Source: UBA1731 sp964567665 (GTDB taxonomy: Bacteria; Verrucomicrobiota; Kiritimatiellia; RFP12; UBA1067). From it: a stretch of DNA of 52,032 nucleotides. Of the stretch, positions 7,495 to 17,000 are shown piece after piece; positions within the stretch are counted from its first letter, which is position 1; every line of letters begins with the position of its first letter. The notes beneath the pieces were generated by a model that saw only the letters and a list, made by a program, of their open reading frames with translations, did no database searches and had not been told where the DNA came from. The DNA is taken from NCBI GenBank assembly GCA_964567665.1, contig CAZMNN010000016.1:1-52032 (forward strand), written 5' to 3'. A program made the translations under genes and the position numbers.

Positions 7495-10089
7495 GGCGAT
7501 ACGCCTGCCGCAAGGCAACGGTCTATTGCCGTGAAGCAGAGGTCTTGCCAGATCTGCCGCCGCATCAAGCACCTGAACTGTGTAGTCAAGTGGTTGCGCA
7601 TATCCACCGTCACCCCAATCGCAAAGGAGAAGTCCCTCTGCCCCATACCTAACCGCAGCGGCGACAGCCTCTGCCACGTTCTGACGCGCCATCTTAAGGC
7701 GCTCCGCTGCGGACTTTCCAATCTTCCACCCTTGCGTTCCGGGACAGACATAGAACCTGACTTCATCGTCCGCAAGCGCACTGCACCTTTCATTCCATGT
7801 GTCGCTTTCGCCCGGTGTGTACCCGTACACAAGCGCAATCATGTCCTTCGTGATGTCTCGTATGAGTTCACGGTGTTCAAATATTGCGTCCGCCCAGAAC
7901 ATGGATATCTTCTGGCGTCGGTAGGCGAGTTTTCGGCAGTCAAGGACATGGTCGAAATAGACCCTCGCATATCCGTCCTTCGCCACACGCGCCGCGCTGC
8001 GGCAGTTCACATCAAGAAGATCATACACTTCATCGCATCCAATGTTTACATAGCTGCTGTCAAAGCACGAAAACAGCTGACCATACAGTCCGTCAAGGAA
8101 CTCAAGCGATGCGGCGGCGGACGCAACAAGGGTGACCGACGGACGGCTCTTTCGGATGCGGGGCGTGTCGATCACGGCGCCATCGGGGCACTCGGCGAGC
8201 CGCTCGCGGTATTCAGGGATCGTGAACCACTTGTTCATGTGCGCAAAAGAATTCTGACTTGGCACAATCTCCACGCCACGCCTCTTTGCGTATCTGACGA
8301 GTTCTGTCACCTGTCCGGCGTCAAGCACTGGCCGCCCCCTCCACACCAGCTCGTGGCCGCGGTACACAAACTCGCACTCCATATACAGCTGAAACTGATC
8401 GAACCCACGCGCCGCGATTGCGTCGATGCGCTTCTTCAGTTCATCTATCGATGGTGCGCCAATCCGCGCTATGTCCATCTGGTACGCAAGCCGGAACGGC
8501 CGCCTTGGCGGAGGATTGAGACGATAGAGCCTCGCATTCCGCACTTCATTAGTCCCGCATTGAATCTGAAGACGCGTTGCATCATACGGAACGCGCAGCA
8601 GAGCCGAGCGGCGCGTCCAGCCATCCTGCGACGTTCCTGACGACGTCAGTTCGACCTTGCGAACTCCATGCGGCTCCCAGTTCCACGCCATTCCTTTCTG
8701 CCATCGCGCAACCACGGGGACATCCCCCCTCGTTTCAAGCGCCACGGCAAAATGGTTTCTGTTCTCAATCTGTTCAGACACAATGAAAATCCCCGGCTTA
8801 AGGTTTCCGAATGAAGGAAGCGCCTTGAGGATGTTCACGGAACATGGATCCGCATCGGCAGCGGCAACAGCAGAATGAAGAAACTCGCCGGGCGACTTCA
8901 CAAGACCGAGCTTCGCGTCAAGACCAAGTTCGTCATCCCATGTAATCCGCGAATTAAAGGCGTTCCATGGCTTCATTGCGTCATCCAGCACATGCTCCCA
9001 GTCCACAAAACCGAAGCGTTCTCCATAGATTCCCACGTATCCCTCGGCGGCCTGAACGGCCGCCTCAAGGTCTGCAAAGAACGCACCGTCGCGGGAGCCG
9101 TTCACCGGACCGCGATACCAGTTGTTCGGCTGTCCATGCTTTCCGGCACGGACACGATACTTTGAACCGACATACTGATCAAGGTACAACAATGACGAGT
9201 TGCGAAACTGCGCACGGTACTTCGCTCGGTTCTCCGGTGCGACGGCCACAAGCGCATCGCGCTTGAGCTCCACGAAAGTGCGGTCAAACGTTCCGTCCGC
9301 TGCGCGAAAGGTATATGCATCCTCGTTGAAGTCGATCACTACGGCTTCAGGCGGCATCACGTCAAGAAGACCATTCAGGAATTGCGGGAAGAGCCGTCCC
9401 GATGCGCGAATCTCCGCTGCCGGATCATCGGCCTTGAGCTGCGTCCTTATGTTTGAAAATGCCCAAAACAAACCGAGCCTGATCTTCGGAAATTCACGAA
9501 ACATCGCCGAGAAGACCTCCCTTCCGCGTCGGCGCATCGTCGCGGCTGCCCTATCGTATTCGCCATCCGTTTCTGGCACGTAATTGAACTGCTTCAGTCC
9601 ATGGTAGTCCTCGTTGTCGATAAGCAGCCCGCAAAATCCGCACTCATTCGCAATGCGGGCGGCAATGCCGTAGTTCGCGGCTATCCGTGCCCAGGCCTCA
9701 TCGTCGGAAAGCGCGATTCGCCCCGCCCTGTCGCCCAGTTCGCGTCCATGACGGGCGGACATGCCAACCGAGAGGAAGTTCTCTCGCAGCGTCGCAGAAT
9801 CGTTTATCGCCCGATAAACAGGCATCTGGTCCGCAAACGCCTCAATCCGCCAATGAGGATCGTTCATTATGTGACCAGCGTCAAGCTCGATTCCGTCTTG
9901 CACGGCGCAGCATTTCACCGCTATTCCGTCGAGACGCGTCCGCTCCAGCTTCGGCATCACGGCAAGTATCTGCTGCGGCGTGGCGCGTCCAAGATCCCAT
10001 CCGCAAGCCACGACCTTTGCCTTTGGGTTCTCAGCAAACACAAAGGCCGCCAGCAACATCAGAAGCGGACACGCAATCTGCCTAATCAT
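7489..10089 (-). CDS. Secreted two-module glycoside hydrolase: unrecognised barrel-like domain plus GH20-like domain
   Basis: An 866-residue protein with a signal peptide (about residues 1-19). Residues about 25-400 form a domain I do not recognise, closely matched by the neighbouring gene. It carries conserved IDNEDYHG (157-164), FNEDAY (254-259) and APENRAKYRA (284-293), the pattern of a TIM-barrel hydrolase with acidic catalytic residues. Residues about 420-525 look like a beta-sandwich, also shared with the neighbour. Residues about 530-850 resemble a GH20-like beta-hexosaminidase, with QLYMECEF near 567, EIVPSQNSFAHM at 607-618 and the acid pair in GCDE (Asp686-Glu687). Beta-N-acetylhexosaminidase activity is therefore plausible for the C-terminal module. 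The start overlaps the preceding stop as ATGA, which implies translational coupling. Confidence 0.8.
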   Translation of the reverse strand: MIRQIACPLLMLLAAFVFAENPKAKVVACGWDLGRATPQQILAVMPKLERTRLDGIAVKCCAVQDGIELDAGHIMNDPHWRIEAFADQMPVYRAINDSATLRENFLSVGMSARHGRELGDRAGRIALSDDEAWARIAANYGIAARIANECGFCGLLIDNEDYHGLKQFNYVPETDGEYDRAAATMRRRGREVFSAMFREFPKIRLGLFWAFSNIRTQLKADDPAAEIRASGRLFPQFLNGLLDVMPPEAVVIDFNEDAYTFRAADGTFDRTFVELKRDALVAVAPENRAKYRAQFRNSSLLYLDQYVGSKYRVRAGKHGQPNNWYRGPVNGSRDGAFFADLEAAVQAAEGYVGIYGERFGFVDWEHVLDDAMKPWNAFNSRITWDDELGLDAKLGLVKSPGEFLHSAVAAADADPCSVNILKALPSFGNLKPGIFIVSEQIENRNHFAVALETRGDVPVVARWQKGMAWNWEPHGVRKVELTSSGTSQDGWTRRSALLRVPYDATRLQIQCGTNEVRNARLYRLNPPPRRPFRLAYQMDIARIGAPSIDELKKRIDAIAARGFDQFQLYMECEFVYRGHELVWRGRPVLDAGQVTELVRYAKRRGVEIVPSQNSFAHMNKWFTIPEYRERLAECPDGAVIDTPRIRKSRPSVTLVASAAASLEFLDGLYGQLFSCFDSSYVNIGCDEVYDLLDVNCRSAARVAKDGYARVYFDHVLDCRKLAYRRQKISMFWADAIFEHRELIRDITKDMIALVYGYTPGESDTWNERCSALADDEVRFYVCPGTQGWKIGKSAAERLKMARQNVAEAVAAAVRYGAEGLLLCDWGDGGYAQPLDYTVQVLDAAADLARPLLHGNRPLPCGRRIAE

Positions 10090-11864
10090 TTTCTGCCCTC
10101 CATCTTGATCATCATGTCAAGGAACATCACAGACCGAAACACTATCAGGTCGCCATCGCGCCTCCACATCTGGGGGAATCTCATAAACTCATCCCTCAAA
10201 TCCTTTCGGGCAAGAAGCATATCGGCCCTGCGGAGCGGCTCGGACAGCATTCTCCCCGGCGGTGCATCAGTGTCGAAACGACGGAATGTCGCGTTCCTGA
10301 ACTCGACCATGCCTGATTTCGCGGTGAACTGAAGATCCAGCGAGTCTGCCGCAGCAGGGCCTCTCACAAGCGCAGTCGCACGTCGCCATCCATCGGCGTC
10401 AGCCTCGTCACACTCAGCTTCCACAAACCACTCCGTGGGGATGTCAAGGCACCATTTGCCGTCACGCAGCCAGTAGGCCGCAATGCGGGCGTCGCCGCGC
10501 ACCTTGACATCTATGGCGTATGGAATGCGGTTTGTCATGTCCGCAAACGAAACCGTCCGCGTCATGGCGTTTGTGCCGTCCGCCGAAAGCGTAAACGCGC
10601 CAAAGGAAAAGTCTGGAGCTGTCGTACGCAGTTCTTCAAGCCGTTTCGGGAAATATCCCTTCGGATCGGCAAGAAGCCGCAGTTTCCCTGACAGACCAAT
10701 CATGTCATCCCATGTGGTTTCCGTATCGAACCGCAATGTCCAGCGCGTCGGGTCGAGATCGCTGCCCCAGCGGATGGACGAGAATTTTTCGCCATAGATC
10801 CAGAGATATTCGTCTGCGGCGCGGGCTGCCGCCTCAAGGTTCTCCCTAAAATGCTCGGCACGAGATCCGTTCCTCGCTCCACGATACCAGTGATTGGGGA
10901 CTTCCTTGCCACCACGAATCCGGACTCGTCCCATCGTGTACTCATCGAGGTAGATGCCGAACGAATTGCGGACGAGTGCGCGGTATTTCGCACGGTTCTC
11001 AGGCGCCACCACAGAGACGAGACCGGAGAGGACCTCCACTGCAGCCCTGTCAAAACGACCATCCTTCGCCTCATACGAATATGCGTTTTCGTTTCCCTCC
11101 ACAAATGCCGCCGTCATCGGCATTACGTCCAGCATCCCGTCAAGAAATGCGCAGGCAAGCCGCCCGGACTCGCGCAACGCTTTTGCAGGGTCTTCGGCAA
11201 GATGTGCATATCCATTGTCGATGTATGCCCAGAAGAAGAAAAGCACAATCTCCGGATAGACGTCAAAGATCGCGCCAAAGACTTCGCGTCCGCGACGACG
11301 CACAAGCTTGACGGCATCATCGTACGGCCCATCCCTCTCCGGCATATGGCGAAACTGCCGTGTGCCGTGATAGTCTTCGTTGTCAATCAGGATTCCGCGC
11401 AGCCCGCCGGATTTTGCCGCTGTGGCGAGTATCCGGAAATTGGATGCAATCCGCTTCCATTCCGCATCATCTCCCCACGCAAAACGCTTCCCGTTGCGGG
11501 GTTGCGACGAGCATACGACAAACGATTCCTTCAGGTTCGGGAATGATGTAATCCTGCGATATACGGAAACGACCTGTTCAAGTGTGCCAGAAAGCCAAGG
11601 CGGATCGGTCATGATCGTCTCGGCGTTGATTGTCGTTCCATCCGTCTGCCTTAGGTTGCGGCATCCAACGGTGATGCCGGCGACAGGAAGCCTGTTGAGA
11701 TCCTCCGCCCGCTTAAGTACGTCTGTTGGCTCGGCAAGCCCCAAATCCCATCCCGTGTATACCACCTTCGTGCCGTAGCCGCCGGCATACGCCGACATCG
11801 CTGACAGGACAAGCAATGGAACAAGACATTTCATGACCGCGCTGCGCATTGTTTTCATGCTCAT
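10086..11864 (-). CDS. Secreted protein of an unrecognised barrel family, paralogue of the GH20-fusion N-terminus
   Basis: A 592-residue exported protein. I choose the ATG at 11864 (or 11858), 4 bp after the SUMF1-like stop, because a signal peptide ending in SAMSAYA follows; the longer ORF back to 12107 would run inside the previous gene. Residues about 33-400 match the N-terminal module of the next gene almost end to end: GWDLG (38-42), IDNEDYHG (160-167), RRRGREVFGA, NENAYSY and APENRAKYRA are shared. The remainder resembles the beta-sandwich of that protein, and there is no GH20 module. I cannot name the family. Conserved Asp and Glu residues in strand-end positions suggest a glycoside hydrolase or a catalytically dead relative. 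It is translationally coupled to the GH20-fusion gene. Confidence 0.75.
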   Translation of the reverse strand: MSMKTMRSAVMKCLVPLLVLSAMSAYAGGYGTKVVYTGWDLGLAEPTDVLKRAEDLNRLPVAGITVGCRNLRQTDGTTINAETIMTDPPWLSGTLEQVVSVYRRITSFPNLKESFVVCSSQPRNGKRFAWGDDAEWKRIASNFRILATAAKSGGLRGILIDNEDYHGTRQFRHMPERDGPYDDAVKLVRRRGREVFGAIFDVYPEIVLFFFWAYIDNGYAHLAEDPAKALRESGRLACAFLDGMLDVMPMTAAFVEGNENAYSYEAKDGRFDRAAVEVLSGLVSVVAPENRAKYRALVRNSFGIYLDEYTMGRVRIRGGKEVPNHWYRGARNGSRAEHFRENLEAAARAADEYLWIYGEKFSSIRWGSDLDPTRWTLRFDTETTWDDMIGLSGKLRLLADPKGYFPKRLEELRTTAPDFSFGAFTLSADGTNAMTRTVSFADMTNRIPYAIDVKVRGDARIAAYWLRDGKWCLDIPTEWFVEAECDEADADGWRRATALVRGPAAADSLDLQFTAKSGMVEFRNATFRRFDTDAPPGRMLSEPLRRADMLLARKDLRDEFMRFPQMWRRDGDLIVFRSVMFLDMMIKMEGRK

Positions 11865-11868
11865 GGAT

Positions 11869-13182
11869 TCAGTCCGCTGCGCCAGGTTCAAGAACAATTG
11901 CGAACCTTGGCGGATAGTATATCTCGGTGGCGTCCGGCTTGACGTAGCTGCGGTTGAATATCGTCCAGTCACGTGGCGAATAGGTAGAGCCGTTGGCGGC
12001 ATTGCCACGCATGAGCCGATAGCCAAGCGACGACGACTGAGGCCCCTTGGGATCGATGCCTCCAGGCAGCACAGCGTACTTCGGCGTTGTTCCCGAAAGA
12101 TATTCACCTGAATCGTTCACCCAGTCAAGGACTGGTTCAGGCCTTACGTTGAAGTCGTATATTCCCCAGGCGTTGGGAGCCTTAAGGCCTACATCCCATG
12201 CATTCGGGTCAGCTCCGTCAAGCGGCTTGCTCCAGAACGACGCCCTTACGAGATTTGTCACCGTCTCATCATCCGCGCCGGGCAAACCACCGGCAGTCCA
12301 GAAGTTGGTGGTTCCGCATCCGACCGCAATCTGCCATTGGGCGTCCGTCGGCAGATCCACGGCAAGTTTTTTCTGCCCTGTCCTTGCAGTGACGGCACGC
12401 ATCATTCCCGCAAGACTTCCGGAGTTCACCGTGTATCCGGTATGCGGCCAGTCAATCGCCGTCGTTCCGTCATCCGCAGTTGCGCCGCGATACCTTGAGT
12501 ATTCCATCCTGTAGCCGGTTGACGGACGCATCACCTCACTGGATCCGCTTCCGTTGAGCCGCTCCAACTGCGCCGAGGTGAACGCAAACACCTGAAAATA
12601 ATAGTCATGCGTAATGGTGACTGGGTTTTCATACGTTGAGCCGCGACCTATGTTGCCAGATGTCCCGTTGTTGCCGAACTGTGCGCGGAAAGTGGCCTCC
12701 GTGGTGCCGATCTGATACGTTCCGGCGGGGATTCGCCGAAAGACAACTTTGGTTGTCTTGTACTCGTCACCCCATCCTCCGTCAGGGACGCTGCAAAGAA
12801 ACGCATAGCCACCATTCACGAGATCGACCACAAGATAGGTGCGCGGGTCTACGCATGGAGCGGCCTCCATCCGGAAGTTTGTGAGCGTGTTCTTCTCCAA
12901 TCCGACCGAGGCGGGATTCCACACAAAGTGGTTGAGACCCGGCTTAACGGCGAATATTCCGCTATCAGCCACATCAACAATGCCTACTGGAGTCATTTGC
13001 CCGTCCCATGTGGCTGTGAACGAGACGGAGGTCACAGATGTGCCGCTGTAAATGTAGTCAACATCGACCACATTGCTCCACGGCCAACGTTGACGCATAT
13101 CCACGATGGATATCTCCCCGGCGGCGAACACACCCGCAAAAACGCCCGCAGCCAGACCAAGAACCGTTTTCCTCGCATTCAT
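11869..13182 (-). CDS. Secreted SUMF1/FGE-sulfatase-modifying-factor-like protein
   Basis: A 437-residue protein with a signal peptide (about 1-21), then about 110 residues of beta-rich sequence (from MRQRWPWSNVVDVDY), then a SUMF1 (PF03781) domain from about residue 140: IPAGTYQIG, the LPTDAQWQIAV motif, NAWGIYD, VLDWVNDSGEY and a C-terminal GYRLMRG. SUMF1 proteins include formylglycine-generating enzymes, but the paired C-terminal redox cysteines of true FGE are absent, so this is more likely a binding or structural relative. The start is set by a strong Shine-Dalgarno (AAGGAG) before the ATG at 13182; the ORF back to 13287 would overlap the previous gene. Secreted SUMF1 proteins of this layout are frequent in Kiritimatiellota and Lentisphaerota, as far as I recall. 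Confidence 0.82.
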   Translation of the reverse strand: MNARKTVLGLAAGVFAGVFAAGEISIVDMRQRWPWSNVVDVDYIYSGTSVTSVSFTATWDGQMTPVGIVDVADSGIFAVKPGLNHFVWNPASVGLEKNTLTNFRMEAAPCVDPRTYLVVDLVNGGYAFLCSVPDGGWGDEYKTTKVVFRRIPAGTYQIGTTEATFRAQFGNNGTSGNIGRGSTYENPVTITHDYYFQVFAFTSAQLERLNGSGSSEVMRPSTGYRMEYSRYRGATADDGTTAIDWPHTGYTVNSGSLAGMMRAVTARTGQKKLAVDLPTDAQWQIAVGCGTTNFWTAGGLPGADDETVTNLVRASFWSKPLDGADPNAWDVGLKAPNAWGIYDFNVRPEPVLDWVNDSGEYLSGTTPKYAVLPGGIDPKGPQSSSLGYRLMRGNAANGSTYSPRDWTIFNRSYVKPDATEIYYPPRFAIVLEPGAAD

Positions 13183-13193
13183 GTGCACACTCC

Positions 13194-13889
13194 TTATCTG
13201 ATCACCACCAACAAGCCACCATGCCACGGCGTCAACGACGCCGACGCAACCGAAACACCATCGAACATGAGAGACAGATTCGTCCATGTGCCTCCCGAAA
13301 GAGGATGTATGCCATAGCCGCTCGTATCTGCAAGCGTACGGCTACCTGACGCGCCGTCCCCAGATGTCCATGACACCAACGCTTCGGAGATGTCGCCATT
13401 CGCCCATCGTTCATCATAGGCGAACACGGCGACCTTTTCAGACTGCCGCCAGACGGATGCCTTGGCTGCGCGAACAGTGATCGCGCCTCCACCGACACCG
13501 GGAATGTAGGCTATGCGGGCTGCATCTCTCTGGAGGACGACATCATCGGCAGACTGCTCAAGCGCAACAAAGAAAAGCCTCTCCACCGGAAGTTGAGGGA
13601 TGTCCATCGTGAACTGTCCATATGCTGCATCACCATCACGCATCACCGTCGCTACCATGACAGTCTCGGAGGTAAGGTTCGATACCGTCAACATAGCCGA
13701 TTCCGCGCCAATCACCCATGGCCACACAAGCGGAGCGGACGGATCGAGGCAAGTCTGCCAAAAGCGGCCATCTTCCATTGTGCGGACAAGAATCCCTTCC
13801 GCCGAAAGCAGATGCGGCGATGCCGCGACCATAGCGGAGACAAGACCTGACAGCAACAGGCGATATGCAGTCGACGTTTCCAGAATCAT
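13194..13889 (-). CDS. Secreted protein of unknown function, first gene of the SUMF1/GH20 operon
   Basis: A 231-residue protein with a likely signal peptide (hydrophobic stretch about 9-28). No family is recognised. The mature part is beta-rich and contains a central AARIAYIPGVGGGAITV segment and a GGTWTNLSLMFDG segment near the C-terminus, which suggests an all-beta surface domain. It sits 11 bp before the SUMF1-like gene and has a Shine-Dalgarno (AAAGGA) at its ATG. Its position suggests a partner of the SUMF1-like protein, but that is inference. Confidence 0.7.
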   Translation of the reverse strand: MILETSTAYRLLLSGLVSAMVAASPHLLSAEGILVRTMEDGRFWQTCLDPSAPLVWPWVIGAESAMLTVSNLTSETVMVATVMRDGDAAYGQFTMDIPQLPVERLFFVALEQSADDVVLQRDAARIAYIPGVGGGAITVRAAKASVWRQSEKVAVFAYDERWANGDISEALVSWTSGDGASGSRTLADTSGYGIHPLSGGTWTNLSLMFDGVSVASASLTPWHGGLLVVIR

Positions 13890-13936
13890 CCTTCCGTCCT
13901 TTCTGATACCTTATGAACTCCAAAACAAACGCCGTC

Positions 13937-13966
13937 ATTGTATCAAAGAATGATTTTTTTTTTCAA
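13937..13966 (-). promoter_or_regulatory. A-tract promoter of the SUMF1/GH20 operon
   Basis: On the minus strand a -35 box TTGAAA (13961-13966) runs into a total of ten consecutive A. It is followed after an 18-bp spacer by the -10 box TACAAT (13937-13942), 47 bp upstream of the ATG at 13889. The same arrangement, with identical spacing and the same TTTGATA-type sequence at the -10 box, precedes the heparinase operon at 51181-51210. Confidence 0.65.
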
Positions 13967-14057
13967 CTGGCAACTATCGGAAGTTGTAATATCGCAATGA
14001 ACTGCCGTCCCGCCCCCATTCTTGCTCGGCGGAATCACGCACAGGCGGGCGATATTA

Positions 14058-14066
14058 TGATAAAAT
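14058..14066 (+). promoter_or_regulatory. Extended -10 promoter TGATAAAAT of the DUF2723 gene
   Basis: TGA followed by TAAAAT, one base from the TATAAT consensus, 31 bp upstream of the TTG start at 14098. Confidence 0.5.
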
Positions 14067-14084
14067 AGTCCCTTATTTCCATGC

Positions 14085-14090
14085 AGGAGG
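14085..14090 (+). promoter_or_regulatory. Strong ribosome-binding site selecting a TTG start
   Basis: AGGAGG at 14085-14090 lies 7 bp before the TTG at 14098. No ATG or GTG nearby fits, so the long membrane protein most likely starts at TTG. Confidence 0.75.
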
Positions 14091-14097
14091 AATCGTT

Positions 14098-17000
14098 TTG
14101 GACAAGAATGACGATATCGTATGCGTCGGTAAAGGACGCAAGTTCTTCACCAAGGTCGACTGGGCTGCGTTCTGGACGGCGACGCTGGCGGCGTTCGCCG
14201 TATACTTCTTCACCCTCGGCCCGTCCGTAGGCCTCGAAGATTCCGGAGAGCTTGCCACGGCGGCAGACCATCTCGGTGTGCCGCATCCTCCGGGGTATCC
14301 GTTCTGGAGCATGTGCGGCTGGGTGTTCTGCCGACTGTTCTCGTGGGTGACGTACATGGGCCACCCGACTCCGGCATGGGCGATGTCCCTCTTCTCCGCC
14401 GTGACGGGAGCGTTTGCCGCAGGATGCACCGCCATGCTCGTGTGCCGCTCAAGCATGGACATGATGGCATCCGACGAAAACACCGATGGAAATTGCGGCA
14501 ACGCCACAAACACAATGTTTGCGTTTTCGGGCGGTGTCGCCGCCGCGCTCGTGTTCGCGTTCTCGCCCGTGATGTGGTCGCAGTCCACAATCGTGGAGAT
14601 ATACTCGCTCAACGCCCTCTTTCTCATGTGGGTGTTCCTGCTCTCCTACCGGTGGATGCGCAGCCCGTCCGACAAGATACTGTGGCTGACGTCGTTCGTG
14701 TTCGGCCTTGGCCTCACGAACTACCAGGTGCTTCTCCTCGCCGCAGTCCCGATTGCGATCATCATAGCGCTAAGGGACGCAAAGATGTTCCGCGACACGC
14801 TGCTGATCCTGATACCCATAGGCCTCACGTACATTCTCCTCAAGACCGGCTGCATGCTGCGGGCCAATGCGTACATGAGCGCCGACGTAATCAACAAGTT
14901 CGAGCCTGTGCTCAAGACCGAATCGTGTCCGAACGAAATCCTGCTCTGGATCGGATGCATCCTCGCGGTGATTGCGCCGTTCGCCCGCAAGGCCTGGGCG
15001 GCGGTCGGGTTCACCGGCGTCGGACTAGTCCTCGCCGCCGCGCTGTTTCCCGGACACTCAGAGTGGACGACAGCGAACGAGCAGCTTATCGCCCCGCTGC
15101 TCACGCCGTCGAAGTACGCATGGATTGGCGCATTCCTTCTCGGAAGCGTGGTCTGCTCCATCGGCTTCGCGATGACGAAGGAGCGGAAGGAATGGCGCTG
15201 GATCGCCGCCGCAGCCATCTGCGGCGCAGTCGCCCTCGCCATCGCCGGAAGCGGACCTTCCGCAGATGCGGCCGGGTACGCCGGAAAGCCGCACTCCTTC
15301 ACGATGGAGAACACCTTGCTTTTCGTCGGGCTTGCGACGCTCTTCGCCCTCGCATGGAAGACGCCGCGCGGTCTTGCGTATGCCGTGCCTGTCGCCGCTG
15401 TCGAGCTTACGACGTTCCTGCTTCTCCAGAAAGGCGCAATGAACGGGCTTACCAACCCGCACAGCTGGTGGTTCTTCTGGCCGATCATCTGGAACTTCAT
15501 CGTTCTCGGCCTCGCATTCATATCGCTTCCGACCGGCAGATCCATGGCCATAGCGACGTTCCTCGCCGAACTTGGCGTATCGTTCTACGCATACATGCCG
15601 ATCGTCTCCGACCTGCGCAACCCGCCGATGAACTGGGGATATCCACGCACGTGGGAGGGCTTCAAGCACGCCATCACTCGCGGACAGTACGAGGCTATCA
15701 AGATGGGGGACGTGTTCTCCCTGCACTTCCTGAACGAACTGTGCTTCTACGTAAAGGATCTCCGCACTCAGTTCACCGCCGTGCTGATGGCCGTGGCGAT
15801 CGCGGCCTTCCCGCTCGGACACGTCTTCATAAAGAAGGAGCACCGCCGCCTGTGGTACAGCTGGCTCGCCGCAATCGGAAGCTGCTTCCTCGTGATGTCC
15901 GTGCTGCTCATCGCGCTGGCGAACACCAAGGGAGACGTGCAGGACGGATTCATTCAAAAGGTGAAGTTCATCTCGTCGCACGGGATGTTCGCGCTGTGGA
16001 TCGGCTATGGCCTCGTCTTCGGCGCAAGGTTCGCGACCGGACTTTGGCGCAGGTTCACCGCCGGGCGCGGCGGCGCGGAGGAGCGCACGGCGCTTGTTCC
16101 GCGCTGGCTCGTCACAACACTGTGCGTACTGATGCTCGCGACGTCGCTCATCCCGATCTACGAAAACTACACCAACGACCGCCTCGTGTTCGAGCTTGGC
16201 TCCGCCGAACAGAACGGCCACACCTTCGGCTGGCAGTTCGGCGCATGGCAGCTTGACGGCGCAGAGGAGATCCGCGACGAGCTTCTGCCCGACGAGGAGC
16301 CTCTGCCCAACCCGCTGTGGCCGGAATCGATGGAGCCGCACTCGGTCTTCTTCGGCGGCACCGATCCGGGGCGTTTCGTGCCTACGTACATGATATACTC
16401 GGCGAACTTCCGTCCGGACATCTACCTCATCACGCAGAACGCACTCGCCGACGACACGTACATGAGCGTGGAGCGCGACCTCTACGGGGACGAAATCTGG
16501 ATCCCGTCGAAGGAGGATTCGGCCGAATCGTTCCAGGTGTACGTCGAGGAGGTGCAGAGCGGCAAGCGCAACGCGAACGCCGACCTGAAGATCGAGAACG
16601 GGCGTGTGCAGGTGACGGGTGCTCTCGGCGTGATGGAGATAAACGGAATCCTCACGAAGATGATGTTCGACCACGAGCGTCTGCGCAGGGCGTTCTACGT
16701 GGAGGAGTCGTACGTCATACAGTGGATGTACAGATACCTCTCGCCACACGGTCTCATAATGAAGATCAACAAGGATCCCAATCCGCTCACCCCGCAGATC
16801 GTCAAGAACGACATGGAGTTCTGGGACTGGTACATGCGCCGTCTGCTCAAGGACAAGGCGTTCCGCCGCGACTTCGCGGCGCAGAAGAGTTTCTCCAAGC
16901 TCCGCGCGGCGATTGCCGGGCTGTACTCCCATGCCGGACGCTTCCGCGAGGCGGAGCAGGCTTTCCTCGAAGCGGTGCTTCTCTATCCGGCGTCCCCTGA

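Noticed and set aside
9575..9592. Second sigma-54-like site (TGGCACGTAATTGA)
   Set aside because: Lacks the GC element at -12 and lies inside the GH20-like coding region.
11865..12107. N-terminal extension of the 592-residue barrel protein
   Set aside because: It lies entirely inside the SUMF1-like gene in another frame; a signal peptide starts right after that gene's stop codon.
11869..13182. Sulfatase-maturation enzyme function for the SUMF1-like protein
   Set aside because: The C-terminal redox cysteine pair is missing and no sulfatase gene is present.
14313..16256. 647-codon frame overlapping the DUF2723 gene on the same strand
   Set aside because: Arg/His-rich out-of-frame translation with no domain; the DUF2723 frame carries the recognisable motifs.
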